A stretch of DNA of 64,000 nucleotides from Harmonia axyridis (Eukaryota > Arthropoda > Insecta > Coleoptera > Coccinellidae), in assembly GCF_914767665.1 (NCBI RefSeq), contig NC_059503.1, forward strand, positions 6,324,001-6,388,000. Reading direction: 5' to 3'. Shown here one piece after another: positions 48,401-60,220 of the stretch. A program made the position numbers and the translations under genes. The notes beneath the pieces are model-generated. The model was not told where the DNA came from, did no database searches, and was given only the letters and a program-made list of their open reading frames with translations. Positions within the stretch are counted from its first letter, which is position 1. Each line of letters begins with the position of its first letter.

Positions 48401-51400
48401 CTTATGGAGGAACACCAGACCGATCTCCAATCTTCTATGTGTTAAGGTGTTCAAGTTCAGAGTTTCTAGCATTCGTGGGTAAAAACATTCATCTCTATTC
48501 ACTCTCAAGCTATAGCCACAGTACCTCAAGAACTTATTTTGGGTACTCTCTAAGAGTTCAATATCAACTTTATAAAGTGGCGACCAAATGACAGAGTTAT
48601 ATTCAAGTATGGACCTCACTTGTGCACCATAGATAATCTTGAGAGAGTTGACAGACAGATCTCTTGCTGAACGGAGAGAAAAGCCTAACATTTTTCGCGC
48701 ACGAGATGAGGTTTCAACTATGTGATTCTTAAAGGTCATCTTTGAGTCGAAAATAACCCCCAAATCGTTGACTTTATTGCACACTGATAAATTGGTGCCT
48801 TTTATTTGGTAACTGTAATCAATAGTCTCAAAATTACGTGAAAAAGTTATTTTTTGACACTTAGCCAAGTTCAGTTTTAGCAAGTTAATGTCACACCATC
48901 TTGAAAGGTTATCTAAATCAGACTGCAAACTCCCAGCATCAGATATGGATTGAACCGTTCTAAACATCTTCAAAAAATCAGCAAACAACAGAAAGGAACT
49001 ATTGGTAATAACATTTGGAAGGTCATTAACAAACACATTAAACAACACCGGCCCCATATGAGATCCCTGGGGAACCACAGAGAGGACCTTGATAGATGGT
49101 ACATGCCGAGTCTTGAAGTTGTCTATTTTAGATTGAATCGATCTATTCTATTTCTGATTGAATCGATCTTTTCATTGTAGTTTACATATTTTTGAAAAAA
49201 AGAATTCTAACCAATTCTTCTTGTATCTTCTTGCATCTTTTCTCAAGTCATTTCTTCGAACCTATTTTCAAATTACCAAAAAAAAATGAATAGATTTGTC
49301 TATTCTCCAAAAGAAATTTTTTGGTTCAAAGGGTCATCGAATTTGAAAAACTTGATGTTTTTTTCCATGTAGAAGCTACACAGCTGAATTTAGCATCCCT
49401 TTATGGATGAACTTCATGTACACACAAAATTTCAGTGAAATCTGTCGAATATATTCTGAGATACCTTCATCATCGACACGAACACACTTATTAAAGACCA
49501 TTTTGGGACCAAATTCAAAAGTTACACGCATTTGGAACGAGCGCGCAAAACACAAATGTAACTTACAGGTTCACACTCTTCCCAGAACTTACCGTGTGTT
49601 TCGTGAAAGTAACCAACAACGTATTCATCAAATTTCCGGTGAGATTCCAATCGGCTGGATTAATTTTTTCGGTAGTATTTCTGTAGCCAAGTAGGGTCGC
49701 TATGTGCGTTGGATCTTCCAAACTGTTCAGCATAATTCTGAGCAGCATCTGTTCCCCTTGCGTTAGATTAGAACCTCTGGTTAGGTATATGTCAAGAAGT
49801 TCCAGACGTTCGTGTAGTTGAGGTAGAAGAAGACAAGCTCCGACGTTGATGAGCTCAGTGACAGCAGAATGAATTTCTGGCGGAGATTCTATATCAACCA
49901 ACCTGAAACAGACATCTTGCTTGAGCTTTCCTGAAAAATACGAGTTGGTCTTGAAAATTCTATAAAATTCACGGTTTATTTATTTTTTATTGTGAAGTGA
50001 GCCTACCCGATATAATACCTCATCTCAAAGCTGAATTACCTAAATAAAACTGTTCTCAGCGATTTCGAGTGTTTCCTCAACATATTATGTCCTAAATTTC
50101 CGTTGAAGCACAGACTCAAATGGTTGCAAAGAAGTCGAAGACACAACAATACAAATCTCTGATGGTCCGATGTTGTCTTGAAAGGTACTGGTGGCATTTC
50201 GTACTTGAAAGTGTTTGTATACTTCTCCAGGAATTTGTTGAAGAGTTTGAATGTGTTCTCATGCAGATCCAAGCAGAAGATTTTGTGTCTCAATATCATG
50301 GGGCATTCACTGGGTATTGACGTCCATGCAATCGAATGAGAAGTACCTCGAAAATTAATTCGAATTATATTGAATATTTGAAATGGAAAAAACTCTTTTT
50401 GAAGTAATTAAATTAATTTGAAAAATGAATTGAAATTCTGAATTAAATTCTAATGAATTTGAATCGAGTAGAATATTTGAAAAATTTTAATTGAATTAAA
50501 ATTGGAATGTAAATTTTAAAAAATTAATTAAATCGATTCATTGATCAAATCTATTTGTAACTAATTAATGAAATTGTTAAATTCATTTCAATGAATTTGT
50601 ATCAGATTGAATATTTGAAAAATTATATGTTTAATTGATTAAAATTAAATTAAATTAGAGGAATTCAATAAATACAATGATGATTAATTGATTCATTCGA
50701 ATTAGTAAAAATCAAATTAGATCTTTGAAATAGAAGAATCTATTTAACCTAATAAACTTAATCTGAAAAATAAACTAGATTAATAAAATTGATAAATTTG
50801 ATATTGATTAATTGAATTAATCTGAATCAGATTGAATATTTGAAAAAATATATTTTCAATTACATTAAATTTCAATCAAATTGAAAGAATTTAATTGATT
50901 TGTAAAAATAATTTGGAATAAATTGAATTGATTAATTAATTAATATTAATTTAAAAAATTGATTTAATTAATCAATTCAAATTAGAATTGATCTTGTTTC
51001 TGTTTCTGTTCTGTTTTTCACCTACCTGCGCTTATTTGTCTAATTTTAATGCCCTCTAGTCCCATCACCTTTGTGGGTCTAGTAACAGGTATAGAAGAAT
51101 GACTCTGACCACATTGTCCCATAGTGTTTAAACCCCACGCATATACTTCATAATCCTCTGTGAGCGCCAAACAATGTGCATCCCCTGCTGATATATCGAT
51201 TACTCTATGTTGTGCCAAATCTTCAACAAGGATAGGTTGGAGATATGTTGCATCGCCAGAACCGATACCAAGAATTGGACCGCTACCCCAAGCGTACACC
51301 TAAAATGTAGGCGATACACTGAGCAAATCGTTCAAATCTTCACAGCGATATTTATTGAGCAATTCGCATTGGTTCATTACATTCTTATAAAGCAATATAT

Positions 51401-53549
51401 TTCAGGTTAGAATTCAATATTGACCCTAAGTTTTCAATGACATTTCTATAGAAAAAAAATAAATCTCTAGTTATGTGGCAAATCTGAGATATTCCCGCAC
51501 GATTTCATTCTACAAGGTTTGATAGAATGAACGGATTTGCTACAGTATTAGACAAATAACTATTTTTATACTGATATAATTGATATCAAATCAAAACTGT
51601 ATGCTTACTCGGCCGCTTGTTGTAAGTGCCAAAGAGAAAGTGGTACCAGCACAAACTTTCAGTATTTTCAATCCTTGTAAAGCCTCTATGAGTTTCGGTT
51701 TGAACACTTTCGCAATTTCGCCATGTCCCAATTTTCCATGCTCGCCAGAACCGAAAGACCAAACGTTTTTTCCGTCTTGAGAAACGACAAGTGTATGACA
51801 ACTGCCACAGGCCACAGATCCTACTTCGTTCAAACTAGTGACAAGAGTCGGTATCTGTCTACCATTACCATCACCATGCCCTAACCTTCCATGATCGCCT
51901 TCACCCCAAGTGTAGAGTTTGCCATCTTCTGTAATAGCTGCACTATGCCTATAACCTAAAAATATTGACAATTGACACTTAGATTCCCTAGGTAATCCTG
52001 AGAGAAAACGAACCTGCATTCACATATTTGATTTTTTTCCCCAGGAAAGGTCCAGTGATTCTTTCTGGTTGTTTATGTGTTGCCAAATTTCCATGTCCTA
52101 ATTTACCGTAATCTCCGTCACCCCAACTGTAAACCTCTCCCTTATCTGTCAAAGCCAATGTATGTCCATCACTCCCTCTAGAACTGGAGAGTTTTGTGAT
52201 GATGCTTTCTAATGCGATACGTTTTGGAGAACTTTGATTTGATGACTCTCCAAGACCTAACCTGCCATAAGTACCTTTACCACAAGCACTAACATGTCCA
52301 TCCCAATGTATAATGAAAGTACAATATTGCCCCGCTTCGATCTATAAAATTCATGAGATAAATTAGTACCAAAGAAGATATTCGAATTCTGCCAACTCAC
52401 TTGTTTAACTTGCGTGAATACTTTGGATAAAATAGGACGGTATATTTTTTCTAGGCTCCTAGGCTCTGCTAGCTGGTTGGCAGAGTTACTACCCCAAACA
52501 TAAACATCACCTTTTTGTAAAACCCCTGAATCTAAATCAGATGTTGAAGTTTCAATTGAAGTACAAGCACCTCCAAAATCAACAGCCATAGATGATACCA
52601 ATTCCATCAACAGTAAAGCTGTATCATATATATTCATTTGATCATCACTGTTTTCTAATTTCATTCTTGTTTTAGTAGTTTCCAACTGCCACATTACTTT
52701 TTTGAAATAATAACTGGAAATTAATTCACCATCTTTCGTTGCGCCTTCAAGAGCCATTTCAATCCATTCTAATAAATATCTCAAAGAGCCCCTTTGCATT
52801 GCTATCCCTAATAATAATTCACACGATAACTTCTTTGAGCGTATATCTACATTTAGTTCATTTAATACAGCATCTTTGAGAAATACACAAGTTTGTTCAA
52901 TAGATGAGATTCCTAATTGTGTTAATTCAGTGTCATTTGACATACATAGAGGTGGTAAGCCTTTTACCAAATCGAAAGCAGTCTGCAGCATTGTCTCTGA
53001 TATGGAAGGCATTTTCAATAAACTGCTGACTTGCCAATCTCGTCTCAGAAGAGAAAATATTAAACTCAAACCAGTTTTCAGTCCAATTTCTAAAATAGCA
53101 TTTGAAGCCGTAAAATTATCATCTTTTGGCAGTATTCCCACAATGGGTTCAGATTTTTGAAGTTCCAAATTATCAGAGTTGTGATATTTTCTTGTAATTG
53201 CATGATAAATCCTCTTTAAAATCAAAACCCTTTGTCGGAGGGTAATTGCGAAACTTGTTGTTGTGCATGTCTCTTTAGCTAATTCAAGTTGAGAAGTTAA
53301 CAAGCTGATTATATACTGATTGAGGTCTGCATTGGAAGGACTTTCATACTGAAAGCATGGAAGTGTTTGGAAATCATTGCAGGTTACAGCATTGTTAGGA
53401 ATCAGGCGGACTTCTTTATTTTGAACTAATATATCAAACAAATATTGAACGGAATCTCTACTTGCGATAGAATCACAATCCTTTAAACACCAGGATACGT
53501 TCGCATGTTCTGCCCATTCAAACTCAAAATTAGTATAACCCTTTTCCAT
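33428..53549 (-). CDS. HERC1: HERC1-like giant HECT E3 ubiquitin ligase
   Basis: I joined 26 coding exons in frame, about 4,349 residues (human HERC1 has 4,861). In 5'-3' order: 52401-53549, 52014-52341, 51609-51955, 51026-51299, 50040-50346, 49593-49902, 47455-47917, 46068-46814, 43859-45612, 43587-43712, 43244-43421, 42994-43191, 41707-42567, 41257-41519, 40813-41130, 40564-40690, 40420-40512, 38660-40120, 36814-38519, 36304-36749, 35639-36093, 35216-35515, 34923-35161, 34359-34600, 33911-34064, 33428-33631. Approximate domains: RCC1-like 1 at 365-705 (WGEGDHGRLGHG), SPRY 1740-1890, UBA-like 2355-2410 (LLEMGFTEDQIF), paired-Cys zinc-like motifs 2545-2610, WD40 2940-3320, RCC1-like 2 at 3480-3860, HECT 3970-4349 with catalytic Cys in TAQTCFFQL. 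This layout separates it from HERC2. HECT ligases accept ubiquitin on that Cys and pass it to substrates. An in-frame upstream stop makes the ATG at 53,549 the first possible AUG. Confidence 0.93.
40204..40231. repeat. Short tandem repeat, GAATA-type
   Basis: Repeated AGAATAGAATA units in the HERC1 intron between exons 17 and 18. It is imperfect, with one AAAATA variant. Confidence 0.75.
42592..42762. repeat. MITE with 12-base terminal inverted repeats in HERC1 intron 12
   Basis: TATACAGGGTGT at 42,592 is perfectly complementary to ACACCCTGTATA ending at 42,762. The 171-base element lies between exons 12 and 13 and has no coding sequence. The TA at both outer edges fits Tc1/mariner-type insertion. 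ACAGGGTGT ends are common on small insect DNA elements; single similar ends appear near 31,985 and 34,130. Confidence 0.75.
45810..45990 (+). mobile_element. 5' fragment of a DD41D mariner-type element in HERC1 intron 8
   Basis: Plus-strand ATG at 45,913 gives MERYTLQQRIKIVKIHYKN, the typical start of this transposase group. It follows a leader with a GGGTTTTCCAATATGAG end near 45,802. The similarity stops near 45,985, so only the first 20-25 codons remain. Confidence 0.6.
48047..49100 (-). mobile_element. 5'-truncated non-LTR retrotransposon in HERC1 intron 6
   Basis: A single long open frame (48,170-49,078) starts inside the reverse transcriptase at VPQGSHMGPVLFNVF and runs to the end of the ORF2 protein. 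Thumb-region text such as LSRWCDINLLKLNLAKC and VNDLGVIFDSKMTF suits the jockey group. The active-site box reads FADF instead of FADD, so one catalytic Asp is lost. The 3' end is AATAAATAAAAAAAAA at about 48,047-48,060. It sits in the same orientation as HERC1. Openness across 300 codons suggests a moderately recent insertion. Confidence 0.85.
50350..50995. repeat. Cryptic AATT/TTAAT low-complexity block in HERC1 intron 4
   Basis: About 645 bases consist almost wholly of words such as AATTGAATT, ATTAATTGA and GAATTAATT with few C residues. There is no fixed repeat period, so it is cryptic simplicity and not a true satellite. Confidence 0.75.
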
Positions 53550-54141
53550 TTTTAAGTCACCATTCAAGGAAATTCACCATAAAAATTGGACTTCATAAGT
53601 TTCTTTATGATTCGTTCTTTCAATTTATTATCATACTTTTCGGGAATTGTACAATGAATGAAAAATCGGATCAATAACTGAGAAATCTATTTTTTTTAAC
53701 TGAAATTTTGTTTTTATTTATGTGATCTGTCACTTTGACGTTTAATTTTTATCCATAGAGGATATAATTATATTTTAAGCAAAATTCAAAATATAATCAC
53801 TCTCTTTACTATCTGTGATTTTGCAAATTTCAAATTTGAAAATTGTCAGAATAAAAAATAGCCATGAAAAAAATAATATTTATTGATTATAATGTTAATC
53901 TTTTGAATGAATGCTATAAATTGCATTACACTGGATATGAAAACATTTGATATTCAAGAATCCTGTCAATCTTTCCTTCTTATCATGAATGGAAACTTCT
54001 AAACAATTAATTGTATACATAATGTACGTAATTTATCGCTGCAACCAGAGATAAAATTGTTGATCTGAACAAGTATCTCTAGAGGTCGAGCCATTGTAAT
54101 TCAGTCATTCAGGAAGAATTGAACAAATATAGTTTTGTAAC
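53550..54141. promoter_or_regulatory. Shared divergent upstream region, HERC1-like and aldo-keto reductase genes
   Basis: The start codons face away from each other across about 590 bases. A minus-strand seven-codon upstream ORF (MVNFLEW) starts 30-40 bases before the HERC1 ATG and could dampen its translation if it is in the mRNA. A TCAGTC initiator-like motif at 54,103 lies 40 bases before the aldo-keto reductase ATG. No TATA box is evident. Confidence 0.45.
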
Positions 54142-55436
54142 ATGACTCCGCAAGTTCCTACAGTCAAATTCAATGATGGACAAGAAATTCCTGTGTTTGG
54201 TTTAGGGACATGGAAAGTGAGTATATTTTGTAATATAAAAAATGATACCTGGTAAACATGCGCTTTATTACAATGACCTTGAGGTCGATTATATTGTTCA
54301 TTAATATGAGAACAGAAATTAATTTAAATTTCAGTCGAAACCTGGTGAAGTAACTCAAGCTGTGAAAGATGCCATTGACTTAGGATATCGGCATATAGAT
54401 TGTGCCTATATTTACGGCAATGAAAAGGAGGTAGGAGAAGCCATAAAAGCTAAAATAGCAGAAGGAGTGGTGAAGAGAGAAGATCTCTTCATTACCAGCA
54501 AACTGTGGAACACATTCCATAAACCTGAGCTTGTTGAGAGTGCTCTGAAAGAAACACTGAATAATTTGGGTGTTGATTATGTCAATTTATATCTCATCCA
54601 TTGGCCCCTGGGTTATAAGGTAAAACTAATTTTCTAAGTATTTCATTTATAACCCAGAAATTATTTGAAGGAGGGAGGCGCTGTATTTCCAACCGATGAA
54701 CATGGAAAATTAGTATTCAGTGACGTAGACTATGTGGATACTTGGAAAGCTCTAGAAGCGGTTTCAAGAAAAGGGCTAACCAAATCCATTGGTTTATCCA
54801 ACTTCAACAAGAGGCAGATTGAAAGAGTTTTAGAAATTGCAACAATAAAACCAGCCAATCTTCAGGTGAAACAATACTATTTGATTAAATTGTGCAAATT
54901 AATAATATATTTTTCTTTCAAGATTGAATGTCATCCTTATTTGAACCAGAAGAAATTGATAGATTTTTGCAAATCCAAAGATATCAGTGTGACTGGTTAT
55001 AGTCCTCTAGGATCTCCAGATAGACCTTGGGCGAAACCTGAAGATCCTCAACTATTGAATGACCCCAAACTGATCACCCTCGCTGAAGCACACAAAAAAA
55101 CCACTGCCCAAATTCTCCTTCGATATCAAGTGCAGAGAGGTGTTATTACAATTCCGAAATCAGTGACAAGAACAAGAATTGCTCAAAACTTTGATATATG
55201 GGACTTTCAGTTGACACCAAAAGATATGCAGTACCTAGATTCATTGGATTGCAATGGACGATTTTGCCCCATGACTGGGTAAGAAAAGTTCTATTCTGCT
55301 CAAATATTCATTTTTTTGTGAAAATGTATATTATTGGAGTTTATTTCTGATCGGTTCATGTTCTAATATTTGTTTCTTTGGTGTTTTCAGAGGAAAAGGG
55401 CATAAGCATCATCCATTTGAGAATGATGAATTCTAG
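54142..55436 (+). CDS. Aldo-keto reductase, AKR1-type
   Basis: Five exons give 318 residues: 54,142-54,216; 54,335-54,619; 54,671-54,865; 54,923-55,278; 55,391-55,436. It is an NADPH-dependent carbonyl reductase of the AKR1 group. The catalytic tetrad is complete: D47 and Y52 in HIDCAYIYGNE, K81 in ITSKLWN, H114 in LIHWP. The SIGLSNFN, CHPYLNQ, YSPLGSP and IPKSVTRTRI blocks and the HPFENDEF tail are typical. Intron 2 is only 51 bases and has two AG acceptors; the first (CCCAG) breaks the frame, while the second (TTGAAG) gives the conserved YKEGG junction. Length is normal. The substrate (aldose, aldehyde, steroid or ecdysteroid) cannot be inferred. No signal peptide, so cytosolic. Confidence 0.94.
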
Positions 55437-55715
55437 ATCACCTAAACTGATTAATTTTTTATTTCACTATCAAGTCTCAATTAACATGTTCACTACGACA
55501 CCTATCTCTTGCAGCATGAGTAGTGCCTCAAAGTCAATGGGAAAAAATTTTTACACATGTATCACCGGGTCATTGCCGCTCAGTAATCATGAACTGTGAC
55601 ATTCCGCCGGGGTCATGTGCCACATATTATTTGAAATGGGCAAAATCTATTGTTGCAGTGAACATGTTAAGAAAAATTGATAAAAAATGTTTTTAATTTT
55701 ATATTTTTTTGAATC

Positions 55716-55721
55716 AATAAA
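55716..55721 (+). terminator. Polyadenylation signal of the aldo-keto reductase gene
   Basis: AATAAA 280 bases after the stop codon. It is the first clear signal downstream. Confidence 0.55.
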
Positions 55722-55976
55722 TGAAATGAGTTTTATTTTTAAATTTCTATCAAAATAAAAATTCATACATTATAATGAAATTAACAATTATCGCTGAATA
55801 ATCTGGAATGAGTTGTTCATTAAACAATTTGATGTGTAAAAGTGTCTGTTACACTATATGCAGAAAATGTCCTGTGTGAATATTGGCTGAAATATTTCAA
55901 ATTGAAACTTCATACAAAAATTAGGTTTGAGTGTGATCCAAGTATTGAAGTTGAAATAAAGCTACAAGCAAGTTTA

Positions 55977-56590
55977 ACAGGCCAATTGAAAAATCCTCGG
56001 TCTACCATAGTAAAACACATTTTTTTGGCAAAATTCGATTTTATTATTCATAGTTGCCTTCGAGGGTGATACAGGGATCTTCCAACTTTTCTATACCATT
56101 TTTGTAGTACGATTTGTCTTTCGCTTCAAAATAGGCCTCAATTTCGGCGATTGCTTCTTTATTGGCGCTAAATTTCTTTCCACCGAGCATTCTTTTGAGG
56201 TCTGAGAACAGGAAAAAGTCGCTGGGGGCCAGATCTGGCGAAGAGACGGTGGTTGCAGAACCAATTCTAAGTCCAATTCATGCAACAGCACCTTTTTTTC
56301 TTCAAATGAAGCCGTTTTTTAACGATTTCGTCTTTTAAACGATCCAATAACGCTACATAATAATCGCTTTTGATGGTCTGGCCCTTTTGGAGTTAATCAA
56401 TGAATATTATACCTTGCACATCCCAGAATACTGATTCCATAACCTTGCCAGCTGACTGTTGTGTTTTTTCCCGCTTTGGATTCGGTTCATCGTGTGCAGT
56501 CCACTCAGCTGACTGTCGGTTGGACTCCGGAGTGAAATGGAGCCATATTTCATTCATTGTCACATATCGAAGCAAGAATCTTTATACTAT
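55977..56590 (-). mobile_element. 5'-truncated mariner (DD34D) with intact 3' terminal repeat
   Basis: The 3' end begins ACAGGCCAATTGAAAAATCC at 55,977, matching the ACAGGCTGGCTGATAAGTCC-type ends of irritans-like mariners. On the minus strand the transposase reads from VTMNEIWLHF and FTPESNRQSAEW (near 56,560) through KVMESVFWDVQGIIF, a frameshifted middle, SPDLAPSDFFLFSDLKRML (third Asp), and IAEIEAYFEAKDKSYYK to LEGNYE. The first catalytic Asp position reads N (MNEIW). The N-terminal half and the 5' repeat are missing. Confidence 0.85.
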
Positions 56591-56596
56591 GGTACA

Positions 56597-57595
56597 AGGT
56601 ATCTTGGGAATTCCAGCAATAACCATTAAATGGTTTAGGACTTTTAGGCACAGAAAGATGTTTGAAAGCGGCTGTTAAATAATATTTCAATTTTATTGTG
56701 TCTATTTATTTCTGGAGCTTTCAGAAATATTGAGTCATAACTTTTCATTTTCGATGTGTAGAAATTCAAAACTACTACATATCGAAAATATTCGATATTT
56801 ATTTCAGTATCAAATTCGATATTCTTTAATATTTCGCATTATAATTTCGACCACACGAAAAATATTATGCCCTATAGTTCCATTAGTCCAAAATCCTGAT
56901 TTATTGTGACCAAATTTAGTTAAAAACGACATATTTTGTAGTTTATTTCCATTTTTATGGAATATTTTCTATATGCAGAATTTCAGTTTCTACATGTCGA
57001 TATTTATTTTAGGGTATCTAATTCGATATTTTTTAATATTTCGCATTATGATTTCGACCACACGAAACATATTAGGCTCTAGTTCCATTAGTCGAAATTC
57101 CAGATTTAGTTGAAAACAAGGTAATAACAATAATAACTGATCTTTATTGATAACTAATTATCAAAGGGCAATCGACCAAGGTCCTTTAGCACAAAAACAA
57201 GATATTTAGTAGTGTGCATATTTTTATTATGTATAATTTCAAAACTGAAAATACTACTTATTGTATTGGTTAATATGGGGTGGGTATAAGGGATCTTGGG
57301 AATTCTAGCAATAAATGGTTTAGGACTCAGAGTACAGAAAGATATTTGAAAACGGCGGTTTAATTATATTCCAATTTTATTGTGTCTATTTATTTCTTGA
57401 GGTTTTAGCAAGGTTGAGTCATAACTTTTTATTTTCGATGTGTAGAATTTCAAAACTGCTACATATCGAAAATATTCAATTTTATTTTAGAGTCTGCTAA
57501 ATCAGGAATTTCGACTAATGGAACTAGGAGGTAATATGTTTCGTGAGGTCGAAATCATAATGCGAAAAATTAAAAAATATGGAATTTGATACTCT
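56597..57595. repeat. Compound direct and inverted repeat block
   Basis: Unit A (56,597-56,815) recurs directly at 57,289-57,488, with shared GATGTGTAG AATTTCAAAAC-type text and ACATATCGAAAATATTC. Unit B (about 56,816-56,925) recurs directly at 57,005-57,115 and in reverse complement at 57,490-57,595, with TTTCGACCACACGAAA and GTTCCATTAGTCGAAATTCC. The arrangement looks like a larger element with inverted ends that was partly duplicated. It has no coding sequence. Confidence 0.75.
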
Positions 57596-59190
57596 GAAAT
57601 ATATACATATATGGATAATATCAGTATTGAAAATATCGATGATATTTATCAAACATTCTCTGAAAAAATATCGATATTTTTGCCCATCCCTAGGTCTAAT
57701 ATAGAGGGTCCCTCTAAACTGGAAATACGAACAGAAATATATTCAACATAAAAGGGATATAAAAATAACAGTTTTACTTGAAAACATCCCATTAGTTTAG
57801 GACTCAGCATAGGATTAGTCATTCTGCAGATTTTCTCTTCAACGACATTATTTATGAGGTAGGTTTCAACTGACAGACTACTCAGAGACAAGACAACAAT
57901 TGTCTGGCAGAGATCTATTAGAAAGTTTGATTTATGATTGTCGATTGGAGTTGAAGATAAGCCCTAATTGAATGCTCCTAGGAATTTCCGTTATCGAGTA
58001 CAGCTTAAATATTTCTATTGTGAAGTGACTCATTGTGCATTCTAAGAACTAAGGGCTCAGGTAAAATATAGAAATGCGCGTGCGCTGCATAGAATTTCAA
58101 TATTAAGGAGTACCAGTTTCTATCATTTTATGTTTTTTATTCGTGTTTATTGATGAAAATTATAAGGTATATTTGAAAAAATTTGATTTAATTTTTTCAC
58201 AATAAATAAGAATTAACAAAAGAGTGCATAAACGCCACTGAATTCTCAGGTTTTATTCTTAATTCATAGTTCTTAGGTACGGTGCATAAATCCACCATAA
58301 GATGTATCTTAATTGTGACATCTTTGAATCGCCAATGGAATTTGAATGGATGACACTCTTTTTTGCCCTTCGGCTATTTATTTCAAATTTTTTGAATATT
58401 TCTTGAAATTGTAATCAATAAAAGTGAGAACAGAATAATTGGATGAACGTATAACGTTTTTAGTCAAAGTTAAGGAAAATTTATCAAAAAGTTATTATTC
58501 TGAAAAAAAATCAATATGTAGCAGGCCAAGAATAAAATAAATAAGACTAAAAGTTCTATGCTTCTACCAAAAATTTGATGTTAGTTAGTCACATGACGTG
58601 GAATTAAGGACAAGTCTTTCGAAAATGGTCGAGTATTTTCGAAATATTTTGTGACGAAATTTCAATTAGTATGTGGTGTACGTATCATTATTGTCTGAAT
58701 AAAGAGTGATGTGTTTTGTAGAAAGTTGCAATATATTTATTACACTAAATTAAACTTCATGTTTAGATTTGATTACACATGTTAGTCTGCGCAACGCAAG
58801 CGTAATGCGGGCAAAAATGGTTAATCAATGACGTTTGATGAAAATCAAGTCTATCTCCTAAAATTAAAGAACATATAAATAATAAACATTCAGTAAGCAT
58901 TTTTATATTATTGTGTTTACTATTCACATACAAGTTTTCGACGAGAAATTGATACCTAAAATCTCTTTGGAAGTTGGAATACAACAGTGAATGAAGATCC
59001 GAAATAGAAACTGAAGCAGCCATTTTGGATTCGTATATATGACGCATTGTTTATCAAGAATTTTCACTTTTTCTTAGAATTTTCGAATTTCTAAGTCGAG
59101 ACAATCAACAATTCTCAATTTTCGAATACGGTAGTAACGTTTTTTCATTACTGGAAGCAATTGTGAAGTAAAATAAAGAAGAGCAAATGT
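57596..59190. other. Intergenic region upstream of the BET gene
   Basis: No gene is supported. Near 58,038 and 58,240-58,290, CTAAGAACTA and TAGTTCTTAG form a loose inverted pair. A minus-strand open frame at 58,763-59,047 begins MAASVSISDLHSLLYSNFQRDF and is followed by a GT donor and a good acceptor, but splicing leads at once to a stop. It might be a divergent non-coding transcript or a small gene. Confidence 0.4.
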
Positions 59191-59199
59191 TGAAATCGC

Positions 59200-59336
59200 C
59201 AGCAAGTTCTACATGAAGTCGGCCATCATCACAAGATGCGCCTAGCTTGGCAAGCGGGTTTGTGCTAGGTGCTGTGTGTTGTGTTGATCCAAATTTTTTA
59301 ACTCTGCTGGTGTGGATTAAACATCAAAATAACAAA
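59200..59336 (+). promoter_or_regulatory. Probable 5' non-coding exon of the BET gene
   Basis: A less AT-rich stretch ends in AACAAA/gtaagttg, a strong donor at 59,337. The next good acceptor is CCGTAG at 60,206, directly before the coding exon at 60,221. The 5' edge is approximate. Confidence 0.4.
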
Positions 59337-60220
59337 GTAAGTTGTAAAATTTAGTTTAAAACTTGGGAAAGATATCAGAAATATATTTTAGGACGTATAT
59401 ACGAGATTTAATTCAGATAACTTGAATGAAATCTTGGCTTCACTAGTGAACTGATCGAGTATACCGCCATGTTGTAAAATAAGCGATTTATTCGATTTTA
59501 ACGTTCTGAAATGATGTTTGAATGAGTATTTCTGTATTTTTCAACACCGAAATGTTAAAATTATGAGTATTTTAGGTTATTTCATGTTTTTCCCGCGTTT
59601 AACGGTTGGATATATGTCTCGAGGCATTCCAAAGCGTCCGTTGTCTATCGTAATCGAGAAATAATCCGCGGCTGCGAATAGAGTCGTTTCACAATTTAGA
59701 GAATCTCGTAGTTTAACTTGTGCAATACTTTATTATTATTAATTATTAGATGTGACCAGGTGAAAATCGAAAACACGATTATATCAACTTATCACATTGA
59801 CCTCCTTCCTTCATAAATAAAGAGGACAATCTAGGTCTGCCTTTATTTTGATGTTTTTTGAGTAAACTATTTGGTGGAGGATTCTCAAACACCCCGCTCT
59901 TTACAAATCGAGGGTGTGGCGGTATTTTGCGATTGTTATACTCAAAATATAAATGCATAAACAATCCATTATTAATGAGCATCAAAAGCATGTATCTAAG
60001 GATACTTATTTTTTTTGTAGATCGGGGATACAATACAATGCGTTTTGCACTCTAAAATGGATTCCCTAATAATGGGGTTTCATTTTGAAGACTGCTGTTT
60101 TTGGTCCAGCTGATTATTAGGCCTGGGTCACATGAGATTTTTTCTCTACTGGTAAGAAAAAAATAGATTAAAGTTCGTTAAAATCATATATTGTAATATT
60201 CCGTAGGCTTAAGGGTGACA

